A stretch of DNA of 64,000 nucleotides from JAIQGF01 sp051006995 (GCA_051006995.1 JBPCSQ010000008.1:1-64000); one strand, 5' to 3'; counted from the stretch's first letter, positions 34,601-43,572 are shown. Program-made: numbers and translations. The notes: generated by a model from the sequence alone, not told the origin.

Positions 34601-37345
34601 ATGAGCACTACTACGATGGAAGTCGAGACTGAGAAGATGGCGAGCACACCCAAGGAAAGCGCAACCAAGTACGTTTACTTTTTCGGCGAGGGCAAGGCCG
34701 ACGGCAACGGCAAGATGAAAGACGTGCTGGGCGGCAAGGGCGCCGGCCTGGCCGAAATGACCAATGCCGGGCTGCCGGTTCCGCCGGGATTCACCATTCA
34801 GACCGAGGCTTGCCGCGAGTACATGAAGGGGCAGGTTTCGCCGGAGATGGACCGGCAGATGAACGAGGCGTTGGCGCGGTTGGAGAAGATCCAGGGCCAG
34901 AAGCTGGGCGAGGGAACGAATCCGCTGCTGGTGAGCGTGCGCTCGGGCGCGAAGTTCTCCATGCCGGGCATGATGGACACGATTTTGAACCTCGGCCTGA
35001 ACGATACGTCGGTGGAAGCTTTGGCCAAGCGCAGCAACAACCCGCGCTTCGCCTACGACAGCTACCGCCGCCTGATCCAGATGTTCGGCAACGTGGTGCT
35101 GGAAGTGCCGAAGGCTGCGTTTGACAATGTGTTCGAGGGCATCAAGAAAAAGAAAAAGGCGAAGCTGGACACCGAACTGGACGCGGCCGCGCTGAAGGAA
35201 GTGATCGCCGAGTATAAGAAGGTGGTCAAGAAAGAGACCAAGCGCGACTTCCCGCAGGACGCGAACGAACAGCTGGTGATGGCGCGGGACGCGGTATTCC
35301 GCTCGTGGATGAACCCGCGGGCCAAGACCTATCGCCGCATCAACAACATTGACGACTTCCTCGGAACCGCGGTCAACGTGCAGGCGATGGTGTTCGGCAA
35401 TCTGGGCGAGACCAGCGGCACCGGCGTGGGCTTCACGCGCAACCCGGCGACCGGCGACAAGGAGTTCTACGGCGAGTTCCTGATGAACGCGCAGGGCGAA
35501 GACGTGGTTTCCGGGGTGCGGACGCCGATCCACATCAGCGAACTGCAGAAGGCCATGCCGAAGGTTTACAACCAACTGCACGAGATCACCACGCGGCTGG
35601 AAAAGCATTACCGCGACATCCAGGACTTCGAGTTCACCATTCAGGACGGCAAGCTGTACATGCTGCAAACGCGCAACGGCAAGCGCACCGGACGCGCGGC
35701 CGTGCGGGTCGCCATCCAGATGGTCAACGAAGGGCTGATCAGCAAGGAAGAGGCCTTCATGCGCGTCGAGCCGAACCAGTTGTATGACTTCCTGGTTCCG
35801 CGGCTGGACGAGAAGGGTGTGAAGATCGAAGTGCTGGCCACGGGGCTGCCGGCGTCGCCGGGAGCGGCCGTGGGACAGATTGTGTTCACCGCCGATGAAG
35901 CGGTGGTGAAGGCGGGCGCGGGCAAGAAGAAGAACCCCGTCATCCTGGTGCGCGCCGAAACCACGCCGGAAGACATTCACGGCATGGAAGTGGCGGTGGG
36001 CATTCTGACGTCGCGGGGCGGCATGACCAGCCACGCGGCGGTGGTGACGCGCGGCATGGGCAAGTGCTGCGTGGCGGGCGCGGGCGACATCGGCGTCAAC
36101 GAGCACCACAAGACGATGACGGTCAAGGGCCAGGAGTTCCACGAGGGGGACTGGATTTCGCTCGACGGGACCACCGGCCGGGTGATCAAGGGCCGCCTGA
36201 ACACAGTGCCGGCGTCGGTGGACGATCCGGAGTTGCAGACGCTGCTGGGCTGGAGCGAGCCGCACCGCAAGCTCGGTGTGCGCGCCAACGCGGACATTCC
36301 AAGGGACGCGATCCAGGCGAAGACGTTCGGCGCGGAAGGCATCGGGCTGTGTCGCACCGAGCACATGTTCTTTGCCGAGGACCGCATTCCGCACATGCGC
36401 GCCATGATCCTGGCCGACAACGAGAAGGACCGCCGGGCGGCGCTGAAGAAGCTGTTGCCGATGCAGCGGGCCGACTTTGCCGGGCTGTTCAAGGCGATGC
36501 AAGGTCTGCCGGTAACGATTCGCCTGCTGGATCCGCCTCTGCACGAGTTCCTGCCCAAGCGCGAGGAGTTGATGGTGGAGATCGCGGTGCTGGAGGCGAC
36601 CAAGCCGAAGTCCCCGAAGCTGAAAGAGCTGCGCAAGGTGCTGGCGCGCGTGGAAGAGCTGCATGAGTTCAATCCCATGCTGGGCTTCCGCGGCTGCCGG
36701 TTGGGCATTGCGCTGCCGGAAGTGACGGAGATGCAGGCGCGGGCGATTATCGAGGCGGCGGTGGACTGCGAGAAGCAGGGCATCAAGACACACGCCGAGA
36801 TCATGATCCCGCTGACCGGCACGATGAAGGAAATGGAAAACCAGTCAGGCATCTGCCGGCGCGTTGCCGAAGAGGTGTTCAAGGAGAAAGGGCGCCATGT
36901 GCACTACCTGGTGGGGACGATGATCGAGCTGCCCCGGGCGTGCATCATTGCGGACCAGATCGCCAAGGACGCCGAGTTCTTCAGCTTCGGCACCAACGAT
37001 CTGACGCAGACCACGTACGGGTTCTCGCGCGACGACATCAACAAGTTCCTGCCGACGTATGTCTCGGAAGGCATTCTGAAGCAGGACCCGTTCGCGGTGA
37101 TTGACCGCGAGGGCGTGGGCGAGCTGGTGCGGATGGGCATCGAGCGCGGGCGCAAGACGCGTCCGAAGCTGGAAGTCGGCATCTGCGGCGAACACGGCGG
37201 GGAGCCGGCGTCGGTGGAGTTCTGCTACCAGGTGGGCATGGACTACGTTTCGTGCTCGCCTTACCGCGTGCTGACGGCGCGTCTGGCGGCAGCGCAGGCG
37301 GCCATGGCGGAGAAGCTGGGAGCGGAGGCGGGAAGAACCAAATAG
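34601..37345 (+). CDS. ppdK: Pyruvate, phosphate dikinase
   Basis: 914 residues from ATG 34601, with AGGGAG six bases upstream. The N-terminal ATP-grasp domain begins at KYVYFFGEGKADG with the glycine-rich GGKGAGLAEM. The swivelling domain carries the phosphorylated His in GGMTSHAAVVTRGMGKCC near residue 470. The C-terminal PEP/pyruvate barrel ends with GICGEHGG and the Cys in DYVSCSPYR. The enzyme interconverts pyruvate + ATP + Pi with PEP + AMP + PPi. The full length is normal. The stop codon runs into heptamers and then a terminator. Confidence 0.97.
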   Translation: MSTTTMEVETEKMASTPKESATKYVYFFGEGKADGNGKMKDVLGGKGAGLAEMTNAGLPVPPGFTIQTEACREYMKGQVSPEMDRQMNEALARLEKIQGQKLGEGTNPLLVSVRSGAKFSMPGMMDTILNLGLNDTSVEALAKRSNNPRFAYDSYRRLIQMFGNVVLEVPKAAFDNVFEGIKKKKKAKLDTELDAAALKEVIAEYKKVVKKETKRDFPQDANEQLVMARDAVFRSWMNPRAKTYRRINNIDDFLGTAVNVQAMVFGNLGETSGTGVGFTRNPATGDKEFYGEFLMNAQGEDVVSGVRTPIHISELQKAMPKVYNQLHEITTRLEKHYRDIQDFEFTIQDGKLYMLQTRNGKRTGRAAVRVAIQMVNEGLISKEEAFMRVEPNQLYDFLVPRLDEKGVKIEVLATGLPASPGAAVGQIVFTADEAVVKAGAGKKKNPVILVRAETTPEDIHGMEVAVGILTSRGGMTSHAAVVTRGMGKCCVAGAGDIGVNEHHKTMTVKGQEFHEGDWISLDGTTGRVIKGRLNTVPASVDDPELQTLLGWSEPHRKLGVRANADIPRDAIQAKTFGAEGIGLCRTEHMFFAEDRIPHMRAMILADNEKDRRAALKKLLPMQRADFAGLFKAMQGLPVTIRLLDPPLHEFLPKREELMVEIAVLEATKPKSPKLKELRKVLARVEELHEFNPMLGFRGCRLGIALPEVTEMQARAIIEAAVDCEKQGIKTHAEIMIPLTGTMKEMENQSGICRRVAEEVFKEKGRHVHYLVGTMIELPRACIIADQIAKDAEFFSFGTNDLTQTTYGFSRDDINKFLPTYVSEGILKQDPFAVIDREGVGELVRMGIERGRKTRPKLEVGICGEHGGEPASVEFCYQVGMDYVSCSPYRVLTARLAAAQAAMAEKLGAEAGRTK

Positions 37346-37364
37346 GCTGCAGGCTACAGGCTGC
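37344..37364. repeat. Heptamer array at the ppdK stop codon
   Basis: AGGCTGC, AGGCTAC and AGGCTGC overlap the TAG stop (37343-37345). The type is the inverted complement of the array at 20140-20181. Confidence 0.85.
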
Positions 37365-37367
37365 AGG

Positions 37368-37398
37368 AAAGGCTCGGTCGAGAGATCGGGCCTTTTTT
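37368..37398 (+). terminator. Rho-independent terminator of ppdK
   Basis: AAAGGCTCG (37368-37376) pairs with CGGGCCTTT (37387-37395) with one G-T pair, then a T-run to 37398. Confidence 0.85.
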
Positions 37399-37432
37399 GT
37401 GTCGAATTGGAACTGCCTCGGCGTTGATCTTG

Positions 37433-38026
37433 TCAGTGGGTCTTCTGCAGACGGGCGATGAGTTTTTGGGCGAGATTTTCTTCCGACTCGGACCACAGGA
37501 CGCGTCCGCTGATGCCGCAGTTCTTTTCCACCGCCACGGTGAAAGCGACCAGCTTCTGCACGTTGGCGCGGACGCGCTGCTCGATCGCCCAAGTGAGATC
37601 CATTTCCTCGAAAAGAAAAGGCGTGTCGAGGCCAAAGTCCGCCTGCACGTGTCCACTGTGCTCGTAGGCGCCATCGTCGAACTCGAGGCCATGGGCGATG
37701 AACGTCACCGGGCGCGGTTCGACGATCCATTCGCCGCTGTCTTGCTGCGGCACCCAGAGGTCCCACTGAGCTTCGAGGACGTAGCCATAGTCGGCGTGGA
37801 GCATGTCGGCGGCGATGGCGATGGCCTGCTCGGGATCGATGCCGGGGCGGAAGCGGCGCTCCAGGATGGTGGGCTCGTTCCAGGAAACCGGCTGCACGAT
37901 GACGGACTCGATGCCGGGGAGTGTTTTGGAAAAAGGGAATTGGCGCACGACGGAGAGGAGGCGGGGCATGATCTCGTCGTCGCCGAATTGAGGAAACCAG
38001 ACGCTGAGATAAAGCGGATCGGGCAT
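37433..38026 (-). CDS. Conserved-looking hypothetical protein, 197 aa
   Basis: Family not recognised. The product starts MPDPLYLSVWFPQF (an ATG three codons upstream is possible) and has alternating hydrophobic strands and conserved-looking Trp/Pro positions (VSWNEPTILERRF, then AQWDLWVPQ). There is no signal peptide or membrane segment, so it is probably cytoplasmic. It converges with ppdK. The tRNA-Glu fragment lies just upstream of its start. Confidence 0.6.
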   Translation of the reverse strand: MPDPLYLSVWFPQFGDDEIMPRLLSVVRQFPFSKTLPGIESVIVQPVSWNEPTILERRFRPGIDPEQAIAIAADMLHADYGYVLEAQWDLWVPQQDSGEWIVEPRPVTFIAHGLEFDDGAYEHSGHVQADFGLDTPFLFEEMDLTWAIEQRVRANVQKLVAFTVAVEKNCGISGRVLWSESEENLAQKLIARLQKTH

Positions 38027-38038
38027 GGCAATCAAAGT

Positions 38039-38085
38039 TGGCGTCCCCGGCGGGATTCGAACCCGCGTTACCGCCGTGAAAGGGC
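38039..38085 (-). other. 3' fragment of tRNA-Glu(TTC), likely attachment-site remnant
   Basis: Read on the minus strand, the fragment runs from the anticodon loop CTTTCAC through GGCGGTAAC and the T-arm (GCGGG, TTCGAAT, CCCGC) to an acceptor 3' strand ending in an encoded CCA. The 5' half is missing: there is no D-arm and nothing pairs with the acceptor strand. Loss from the anticodon stem backward with an intact 3' end is what tRNA-directed integration leaves behind. The element would have been on the higher-coordinate side. No integrase is visible in the window. Confidence 0.75.
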
Positions 38086-38432
38086 ATTTCAGGCGTTTTG
38101 CGCCCTTTTGTACGACGTTGGGGGAAGTTGCCCGAATCCAGTATTCATGCGCCTCGGAGTCATGTCAAACCTGATGGCTGTTTAGCGCGACTTGTCTCCA
38201 TTTCGTGCCCTCCGCGTCACCGTGGCGTCACCGGAAAGACATCCCGCATATACGGACCATTCTTGTTCAGGGGAACGATACAGGCGTCCGACTGACATTC
38301 GTCCGTCTTCTCTCAACAAGCCGTGTTCGGTCGCGAGTTGCGCGTCAATTCGTTCCCGCCGGAGCCGCTCGAAAAAATAAGGGTAGGGGTGTCAGAAAAA
38401 GCCCGGCTGCGCCGGCCATCAAAGAGGTGATG
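38086..38432. other. Intergenic stretch beside the tRNA fragment
   Basis: About 350 bases with only short frames and no recognisable gene. It begins at the presumed integration junction. Confidence 0.4.
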
Positions 38433-39020
38433 TTATTGCAGCGGAGTCGCTGGCGTTGGTACGTTGGTCGAAACGTGTCCTTCTGCAGAAGGTTCCTGGC
38501 CGCGAAAATTGTGCAAGAAAATGCGGTACCGTGGGTCGTATCTAAAGAAGTCGCAGGCGTAAGCATTTGGTTCGCCTTCACGACTGTAAGTTGCTTCGCA
38601 TGAGATTTCGACTGGCGCTGGACCGGATTCTTCGCAGTCCAACGCCCCAGGATCGAGACGCAAGCGGACCACATATTCACGACGTCCAGCGATTGCAACG
38701 TTGCGTAACTCTCGAGTGATTTCTCCCTCGCCTTGGCCGCGAACGCGCAGGATAATTCGTCCGTTTAGGATTTCTGTCGGCTTGTATCCACTGTTATACG
38801 TGGTGATCCAGACATCAGGTCTGCCCCGCTCTTCAACCGCCTCACAGGAAAAGAGTAACAAAGGGGCGTGCAGCGCCGCGGCCTCATCGAGTGCCCGCTG
38901 AGCAATATTTACGGCTTTGAGTGACTCGCGGAGCGACACTTGTGATCGAAGCAGGCATAACAGTGCCGCCCACGCCGCCGCCGTGGCCGCAATGGCAGCC
39001 AGCAAAACTGAAGTCAACAT
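38433..39020 (-). CDS. Hypothetical membrane-anchored protein, 195 aa
   Basis: Not recognised. From the ATG at 39020 the product starts with a membrane anchor (LTSVLLAAIAATAAAWAALLCLL), then a helical region and a beta-rich domain with WITTYNSGYKPTEIL and two Cys. A TATAAT box ends nine bases before this ATG, which supports the start over a longer Cys-rich extension. The layout is typical of small single-pass proteins with a soluble domain. Confidence 0.6.
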   Translation of the reverse strand: MLTSVLLAAIAATAAAWAALLCLLRSQVSLRESLKAVNIAQRALDEAAALHAPLLLFSCEAVEERGRPDVWITTYNSGYKPTEILNGRIILRVRGQGEGEITRELRNVAIAGRREYVVRLRLDPGALDCEESGPAPVEISCEATYSREGEPNAYACDFFRYDPRYRIFLHNFRGQEPSAEGHVSTNVPTPATPLQ

Positions 39021-39029
39021 GTTCGCGGG

Positions 39030-39035
39030 ATTATA
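39030..39035 (-). promoter_or_regulatory. -10 box of a nearly leaderless transcript
   Basis: On the minus strand TATAATCCCG precedes the ATG at 39020 with nine bases between box and codon. The same ten bases occur before the gene at 39201. Confidence 0.6.
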
Positions 39036-39186
39036 ACCGCAGTTCACGCGTGCAAGGCATGATTCCGATGTGCCAAACGAGACTACGTCACAATCGCAGG
39101 TGGCGGGGACGAATGCGTATGACCCGCACTGCTCGGGTCCGAAGCAGCGGTGGCAATTTTTCATACCCGGGCATCGCAGATCGCCT

Positions 39187-39192
39187 TATAAT
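39187..39192 (+). promoter_or_regulatory. -10 box of a leaderless transcript
   Basis: TATAAT followed by CCCG ends eight bases before the ATG at 39201; no ribosome site fits between. Confidence 0.65.
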
Positions 39193-39200
39193 CCCGGACC

Positions 39201-39575
39201 ATGTCAATCAGCAAAACCGACCAACTCGAAATCGAGCAAGTCTCGACGCCGGAAGGCTTCCAAATCATCAGGATTAACGGTTGGATCACATTAAAGAACG
39301 TCGCAGCTCTCGAGGAAGCGATCGGTAAGACTCGCGGATCGCACACCATAATCGATTTGACCGGTGTCCACTATGTAGATTCTGCCGGCTTGGGCACCTT
39401 GTTGCGCGGCTATGTCGGATCCCAAAAGTATGGTGGTCAATTTGTGCTTGCCGGCGTTGGGCAAAAAGTTCGCGACCTGCTACAGCTGACGAAAATCGAG
39501 TCTCTTTTCCGCATCTACGCGACACCCGAGGAAGCTGCCGCGGCTGTGGCAAAAAGCGCGGCAGCGGGCGCATAA
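39201..39575 (+). CDS. STAS-domain protein, anti-anti-sigma factor family
   Basis: 124 residues. A single STAS domain with the phosphorylatable serine in HYVDSAGLGTLLRG near residue 60, as in SpoIIAA/RsbV. Such proteins release a sigma factor or other partner by binding its kinase/anti-sigma when unphosphorylated. The partner gene is not adjacent. The Ala-rich tail is ordinary. Confidence 0.9.
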   Translation: MSISKTDQLEIEQVSTPEGFQIIRINGWITLKNVAALEEAIGKTRGSHTIIDLTGVHYVDSAGLGTLLRGYVGSQKYGGQFVLAGVGQKVRDLLQLTKIESLFRIYATPEEAAAAVAKSAAAGA

Positions 39576-39962
39576 TTTTGGCATGTTGATTTGACTTTTG
39601 GCCTGGTTGCATCGATGAGATGATTCGGCTTGCTCCGCAGGGGACCGATAGCCGTCTACCCATTTTGTTTCTGTTGCCGACAGCCAACCCGACTCCTCAA
39701 TTCTCTCTGAACACCTGCAGAGAATGTCCGAGCGGATCGTTTCCTCCGCTGCATAATTGCTTCACTCGTTTTTTCGCCAATCTGCGTTGCAATGACTAGA
39801 AGGACGTAGCACCAAGACGCCGCACGGCTGGCGCTGATTCGAGGCAGCCATCCTCTTGTTGTACAGCAACTTACAACATTACCTAAGTACCGTTGTGTGC
39901 GTGCAGTCTATGTGGCGTAATGGTGCAAGAAGCGGCGAGCATAGCCTGAGAGATGAGAAGAG
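39576..39962. other. Intergenic stretch after the STAS gene
   Basis: No convincing gene, terminator or repeat seen in these 390 bases. Confidence 0.35.
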
Positions 39963-40502
39963 ATGCCGGGTGGAAATCACAGATTCGACGCGGGACACCG
40001 GTACGGTACCTTGGGTGCGCGCTTTCATTCATTTCCAGGTGCGTTTGCGGCATCGTCGGCTAACGGGAGCGCGATAGCTCTCCGAGCGATTCCCCGCGCG
40101 CCGGGGGAACACCAGAACCATCTGCGCCAGGCTGCCGTCCCGGTACTTCATGCTTGTCGCATTGCTGTATCTCTCGTGACGATTTCGGTTCCACTGACGT
40201 ATTTCTTCTTGGTGCTGATAGGAGCGGGCATGCTGCGGCCCCAACTTGTCGGCGAACTACGTCTTGAGATCTGGACATCCCTCCTGAGCGGTCCTGTGGA
40301 CCTCTTCGGAGCTAAAGTCTTCGCCTCGCCGACGACGTATCGTGGCGTGAATCTACTCTTGCTGGCATGTGGAATCGTTACGTTCCTCATCCGAGCGATC
40401 TTACTAAACTGGCTCAATCAGGTTGCGAACTGTGCGACCCGGAAACAGGGTTCCGTTGCTCAGCAAGCTCCGCTGCGGTCCGTCCCACTGCGACAGCGTT
40501 GA
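39963..40502 (+). CDS. Possible small membrane protein
   Basis: The first 60 codons look non-coding, but the later part contains two plausible membrane segments (AVSLVTISVPLTYFFLVLIGAGML and GVNLLLLACGIVTFLIRAILL) separated by a polar loop. A start within the frame near the first segment is likely but cannot be fixed. Weak evidence. Confidence 0.35.
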   Translation: MPGGNHRFDAGHRYGTLGARFHSFPGAFAASSANGSAIALRAIPRAPGEHQNHLRQAAVPVLHACRIAVSLVTISVPLTYFFLVLIGAGMLRPQLVGELRLEIWTSLLSGPVDLFGAKVFASPTTYRGVNLLLLACGIVTFLIRAILLNWLNQVANCATRKQGSVAQQAPLRSVPLRQR

Positions 40503-40672
40503 GCGTTTTTGATCGAGAGTGCCGCTTCGCTTTCTCCATTAATCCCACGATGTCATGGGTGACTTCCGTAACGGTACCGAAGGCATCTTTAAGGCCTGAG
40601 CGCCCACGGCTAAGGTAGAGAGCATAAGGTCATCTGGATTCCTGATGGGATTGTCATCCGGAGGTCAGCGAA

Positions 40673-40813
40673 ATGGCGAACGGAAGAAAGCTTACGAAGA
40701 AGGACGTCCAACCACTGATCTTAAGCACGGATGCGGACGCATTAATGTGGAACAGCCTCCTAATCGGCGTTCTCCTGACGGCAATGGCGCTCCTTTTCAC
40801 TTACGGAATCTGA
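40673..40813 (+). CDS. Small single-pass membrane protein, 46 aa
   Basis: A short reading frame with a very good ribosome site (GGAGG at 40660-40664, 8 bases before the ATG). It codes for a basic N-terminus (MANGRKLTKKD) and one membrane helix (SLLIGVLLTAMALLFTYGI) at the very C-terminus, a tail-anchored layout. It lies about 95 bases before the VKOR-DsbA gene. Function unknown. Confidence 0.55.
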   Translation: MANGRKLTKKDVQPLILSTDADALMWNSLLIGVLLTAMALLFTYGI

Positions 40814-40892
40814 CCTCAGCGATACGTTCGAGGCACGCTTCCGTGTTCCATGCGGGCGGCCGAGTTTTTTCGAGATCGGTTGCAAGTGGCCT

Positions 40893-40898
40893 TATAAT
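40893..40898 (+). promoter_or_regulatory. -10 box of a leaderless transcript
   Basis: TATAAT ends eight bases before GTG 40907, the same spacing as at 39201. An earlier GTG (40901) would lie upstream of the predicted transcription start. Confidence 0.55.
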
Positions 40899-40906
40899 TT
40901 GTGCCG

Positions 40907-42055
40907 GTGCGACTCAGTAAGACCGATCAACCTCAAATTGAACTGCATCACGCGCAACCTACGGTGAATAGGACTGCCGCGCTCCTCCTCGCCCTTTTTG
41001 GACTGTTTACATCGTTGTACTTGTTCTGGTTCTACACGACGCCCGGGCACCCGATCGTCTGTCTCGGGTCCGGCTGTGATGTCGTCCGCACCAGCGAGTA
41101 TGCACTTCTCCTGGGGATCCCGACTCCCGCGTATGGCGTCATTTTTTACACACTGCTCTGCGGGTTGTTATTCGGCGAGGCATTTGTCCGCACTGTGATT
41201 TTGCGCCGTACGATCTTCGCTCTGTCCGTCATCGGAGTTCTAGTCGCGGGGGCCTTTAGCGCCGTCGAGGCATTTGTGATCCACGCTTGGTGTGCCTGGT
41301 GTGTCGCCCAGGCAATAGCAGTCACAGGAATTTTCATCTTGCGGCTGGCCACCAGCGGCTCGGAAACTAATACCCGGGCGACCGTTCGGCGGCAAGTTGC
41401 TGTTTTGGCGGTTTCGGTTGCGGTTGGAATTCCGAGTTTTTTGTGGTTAATGCGCCGCGGGGCTCCGGAGCAAACACCACCACCACCGACAGCGGCACAG
41501 CTTTCGGAACGACTCGTTCGTGCTGACAGCCACATCATCGGGAATCCAAATGCAGCGGTGACATTCGTGGAGTTCGCTGACCTGCAGTGCCCGGTTTGTG
41601 CGGCGAACTACCCGCAAGTGCGACGATTGCAGCAGGAATTCGGGTCACGAGTGCGGTTCGTGTTCCGAAACTTCCCATTGGTGTATATGCACCCCTACGC
41701 GATGCAGAGCGCCGAAGCTGCGGAGTGCGCTGGTCAGCAAGGCAAGTTCTGGCAGATGCTCGCTCGTATCTACATGGCGGCGGGCGATTTACAACGCTCG
41801 TCCCTGGAGCGGTACGCAATCGACGTCGGCGTAGACGAGGGCGCATTTCGGCGATGCCTGGAGCAAGGCACCGGCGCTTCGGCAGTTCGCCGCGATTCCG
41901 AGGACGGTCATGCGCTGGGTGTGCGGCATACCCCAACCTATTTCGTGGGATACAGACGCATCATCGGCGCACTTCCGTTCGACAAATTGGCCGCGGTTTT
42001 GAATGAGGAATTGAAGGCTGTCGAGGCTGAGAACGCATCGCGACACAGACGTTAG
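40907..42055 (+). CDS. VKOR-DsbA fusion, disulfide bond-forming protein
   Basis: 382 residues. The N-terminal half (about 20-150) is a vitamin K epoxide reductase domain with four or five membrane helices. It has the loop Cys pair (IVCLGSGCDV), a conserved Ser before LLLGIP, and the active CAWC near residue 128. The C-terminal half is a thioredoxin-fold DsbA-like domain with CPVC near 228 and the cis-Pro (HTPTYFV). Together they take electrons from exported proteins through DsbA to quinone. GTG 40907 is chosen from the promoter position. It probably serves the Cys-containing surface proteins nearby. Confidence 0.93.
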   Translation: MRLSKTDQPQIELHHAQPTVNRTAALLLALFGLFTSLYLFWFYTTPGHPIVCLGSGCDVVRTSEYALLLGIPTPAYGVIFYTLLCGLLFGEAFVRTVILRRTIFALSVIGVLVAGAFSAVEAFVIHAWCAWCVAQAIAVTGIFILRLATSGSETNTRATVRRQVAVLAVSVAVGIPSFLWLMRRGAPEQTPPPPTAAQLSERLVRADSHIIGNPNAAVTFVEFADLQCPVCAANYPQVRRLQQEFGSRVRFVFRNFPLVYMHPYAMQSAEAAECAGQQGKFWQMLARIYMAAGDLQRSSLERYAIDVGVDEGAFRRCLEQGTGASAVRRDSEDGHALGVRHTPTYFVGYRRIIGALPFDKLAAVLNEELKAVEAENASRHRR

Positions 42056-42064
42056 CGTTCGGCA

Positions 42065-42874
42065 TTATGAGCCTGCTGCTTTGCCCGCCACCAGTTGGTA
42101 GTAGTCGGTCTGCAGCCGCGCGCCATTGGCATCAAAAATGGCGAAATTTGCAATGCCGGATTTTTGCAGGCGGTATTTAAGAGAAACACCGAGCACTGCC
42201 AGACCATATCGGATACTGCGAAGGAAGTTGATCGACGACGCCTCGGGGAAGTACCGCGCCGGGCACGAAATTTCGCCGACGCGAAACCCGAAGTAGAGCG
42301 CCTGAGCCACCATTTCGTTGTCGAACGCGAAGTCGTCGCTGTTTTCGCCGAGAGGCAGTTTCTCAAGTACCTGACGGGTGAAAGCACGATAGCCGGTGTG
42401 GTACTCAGATATTTTGTAGTCGAGCAGAAAGTTTTCGAAAGCTGTCAACGCGCGGTTCGCAATGTATTTGTAGAGGGGCATACCACCTTTCATAGCGCCG
42501 GCTCCGAGAATTCTCGAACCCATCGCGAGGTCGTATTCCTCATACGCGAGCATTCCTGCCAGCGCGACCACCAGTCGCGGCGAGTACTGATAATCGGGAT
42601 GCACCATAATCACAATGTCAGCGCCTAGCCGCAATGCCTCGCGATAGCAGGTTTTCTGGTTCCGCCCGTACCCAAAATTGGTCGTGTGCACATATGTGAC
42701 GATATCGAGATGCCGGGCGACCTGTACCGTCGCATCTGTGCTGCCGTCATCTACCAAGATGATCGAATCCACAACATCGAACGGCAGCTCGGAGTATGTC
42801 TGCTCCAAGGTTTTAGCCGCGTTGTAAGCAGGCATGACGACAAAGATTTTCTTTCCGTTCAGCAAGACAGACAC
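42065..42874 (-). CDS. Family 2 glycosyltransferase (dolichol-phosphate sugar synthase-like)
   Basis: 269 residues. VVMPAYNAAKTLEQTY and ILVDDGSTDAT are the GT2 nucleotide-sugar site, and the metal/catalytic region follows (VMVHPDYQYSPRL, then MGSRILG). There is no membrane tail. Such enzymes transfer a sugar from a nucleotide donor to polyprenyl phosphate, making the donor that GT-C membrane enzymes need, which fits the cluster of such enzymes to the right. It is convergent with VKOR-DsbA. Confidence 0.9.
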   Translation of the reverse strand: MSVLLNGKKIFVVMPAYNAAKTLEQTYSELPFDVVDSIILVDDGSTDATVQVARHLDIVTYVHTTNFGYGRNQKTCYREALRLGADIVIMVHPDYQYSPRLVVALAGMLAYEEYDLAMGSRILGAGAMKGGMPLYKYIANRALTAFENFLLDYKISEYHTGYRAFTRQVLEKLPLGENSDDFAFDNEMVAQALYFGFRVGEISCPARYFPEASSINFLRSIRYGLAVLGVSLKYRLQKSGIANFAIFDANGARLQTDYYQLVAGKAAGS

Positions 42875-42960
42875 TCCGGCAAATTCAATAGCGGTGAGGG
42901 GGTGCCGAGATACTACCGCGACTCGCGACGCGCCGCAAACAGTGAGTACCGGAATTCGTG

Positions 42961-43034
42961 AGGAGCCGCCGCACCGGGGCCGCAGCCGGGGAGGGTTATT
43001 GCCGGGTTAAGGTCCCGCACGATGGGCGGCTCCT
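42961..43034. ncRNA. Candidate structured element between divergent genes
   Basis: A perfect 10-bp closing stem, AGGAGCCGCC (42961-42970) with GGCGGCTCCT (43025-43034), encloses 54 bases. These contain further small helices (GGC-CGCA-GCC; CGGG-TTAAGGT-CCCG). It lies about 50 bases before the metalloprotease gene at 43087 and about 90 bases from the GT2 start. It may be a leader RNA, a riboswitch-like element or an unclassified palindrome; I cannot match it to a known class. Confidence 0.4.
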
Positions 43035-43086
43035 ACGCTGATCCACTCGCAAAACCCCCTTTTTAAAGCCAGCATCTTAGTCCGAT

Positions 43087-43572
43087 GTGCGAGTGATTGT
43101 GCGTGACGCTTTGAGGTCGATTGCTGTGGAGCTTTTCGCAAGCGCGCTGATAACGCTCGCGGCTCTGCTGATCATCACGGTAGTGCGATTTGGTTGGGCC
43201 GACGGACTGGTCGCGGCAGGATTGTTCGTGCTCTCCCTGTTTGCACATGAAGCCGGGCACATTCTAACGGCGCGCATAACGCACACAGAGATTTCCGCCA
43301 TCGGAGCTAGCTGGAAAGGCGTGTACCTCCGCCGTAAGCGTGCAGCCGGTATAACCGAGTTTCTGATTTCTGCCGCTGGCCCTGCCGTCAATATCGCACT
43401 TGCTGCGCTGCTGTGGAACGGAACCGGAATCGCCGTCTGGGCAGCGGAGCTAAACGCCGCCCTCGCTGTCATCAACCTGCTGCCGTTTTCCGGCTCGGAC
43501 GGGCACCGCATCCTGAACCTGTTGACTCACGCACCTATTGTCAACAGCGAGCAGGTACCCACTGGCCAGTAG
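43087..43572 (+). CDS. M50-type membrane metalloprotease-like protein
   Basis: 161 residues with about four hydrophobic segments. HEAGH (near residue 55) supplies the zinc-binding helix and NLLPFSGSDGHRI (near 138) the third ligand region, as in site-2 proteases. It is small, close to a minimal catalytic core without PDZ. In the family these enzymes cut membrane-anchored regulators; the target here is unknown. GTG 43087 is an assumed start. Confidence 0.72.
   Translation: MRVIVRDALRSIAVELFASALITLAALLIITVVRFGWADGLVAAGLFVLSLFAHEAGHILTARITHTEISAIGASWKGVYLRRKRAAGITEFLISAAGPAVNIALAALLWNGTGIAVWAAELNAALAVINLLPFSGSDGHRILNLLTHAPIVNSEQVPTGQ

Noticed and set aside
34580..36793. A 737-codon open frame antisense to ppdK
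   Set aside because: Shadow of third-position GC bias in ppdK. Its product is His/Arg/Leu-rich and resembles no protein family.
38039..38113. A complete tRNA-Glu gene
   Set aside because: The 5' side has no D-arm, and nothing pairs with the acceptor 3' strand; only the 3' half is present.
37397..38185. Plus-strand frame across the tRNA fragment, with a peptide like PRRDSNPR
   Set aside because: This peptide is the usual translation of the complement of a tRNA 3' end, and the frame lies opposite a better minus-strand gene.
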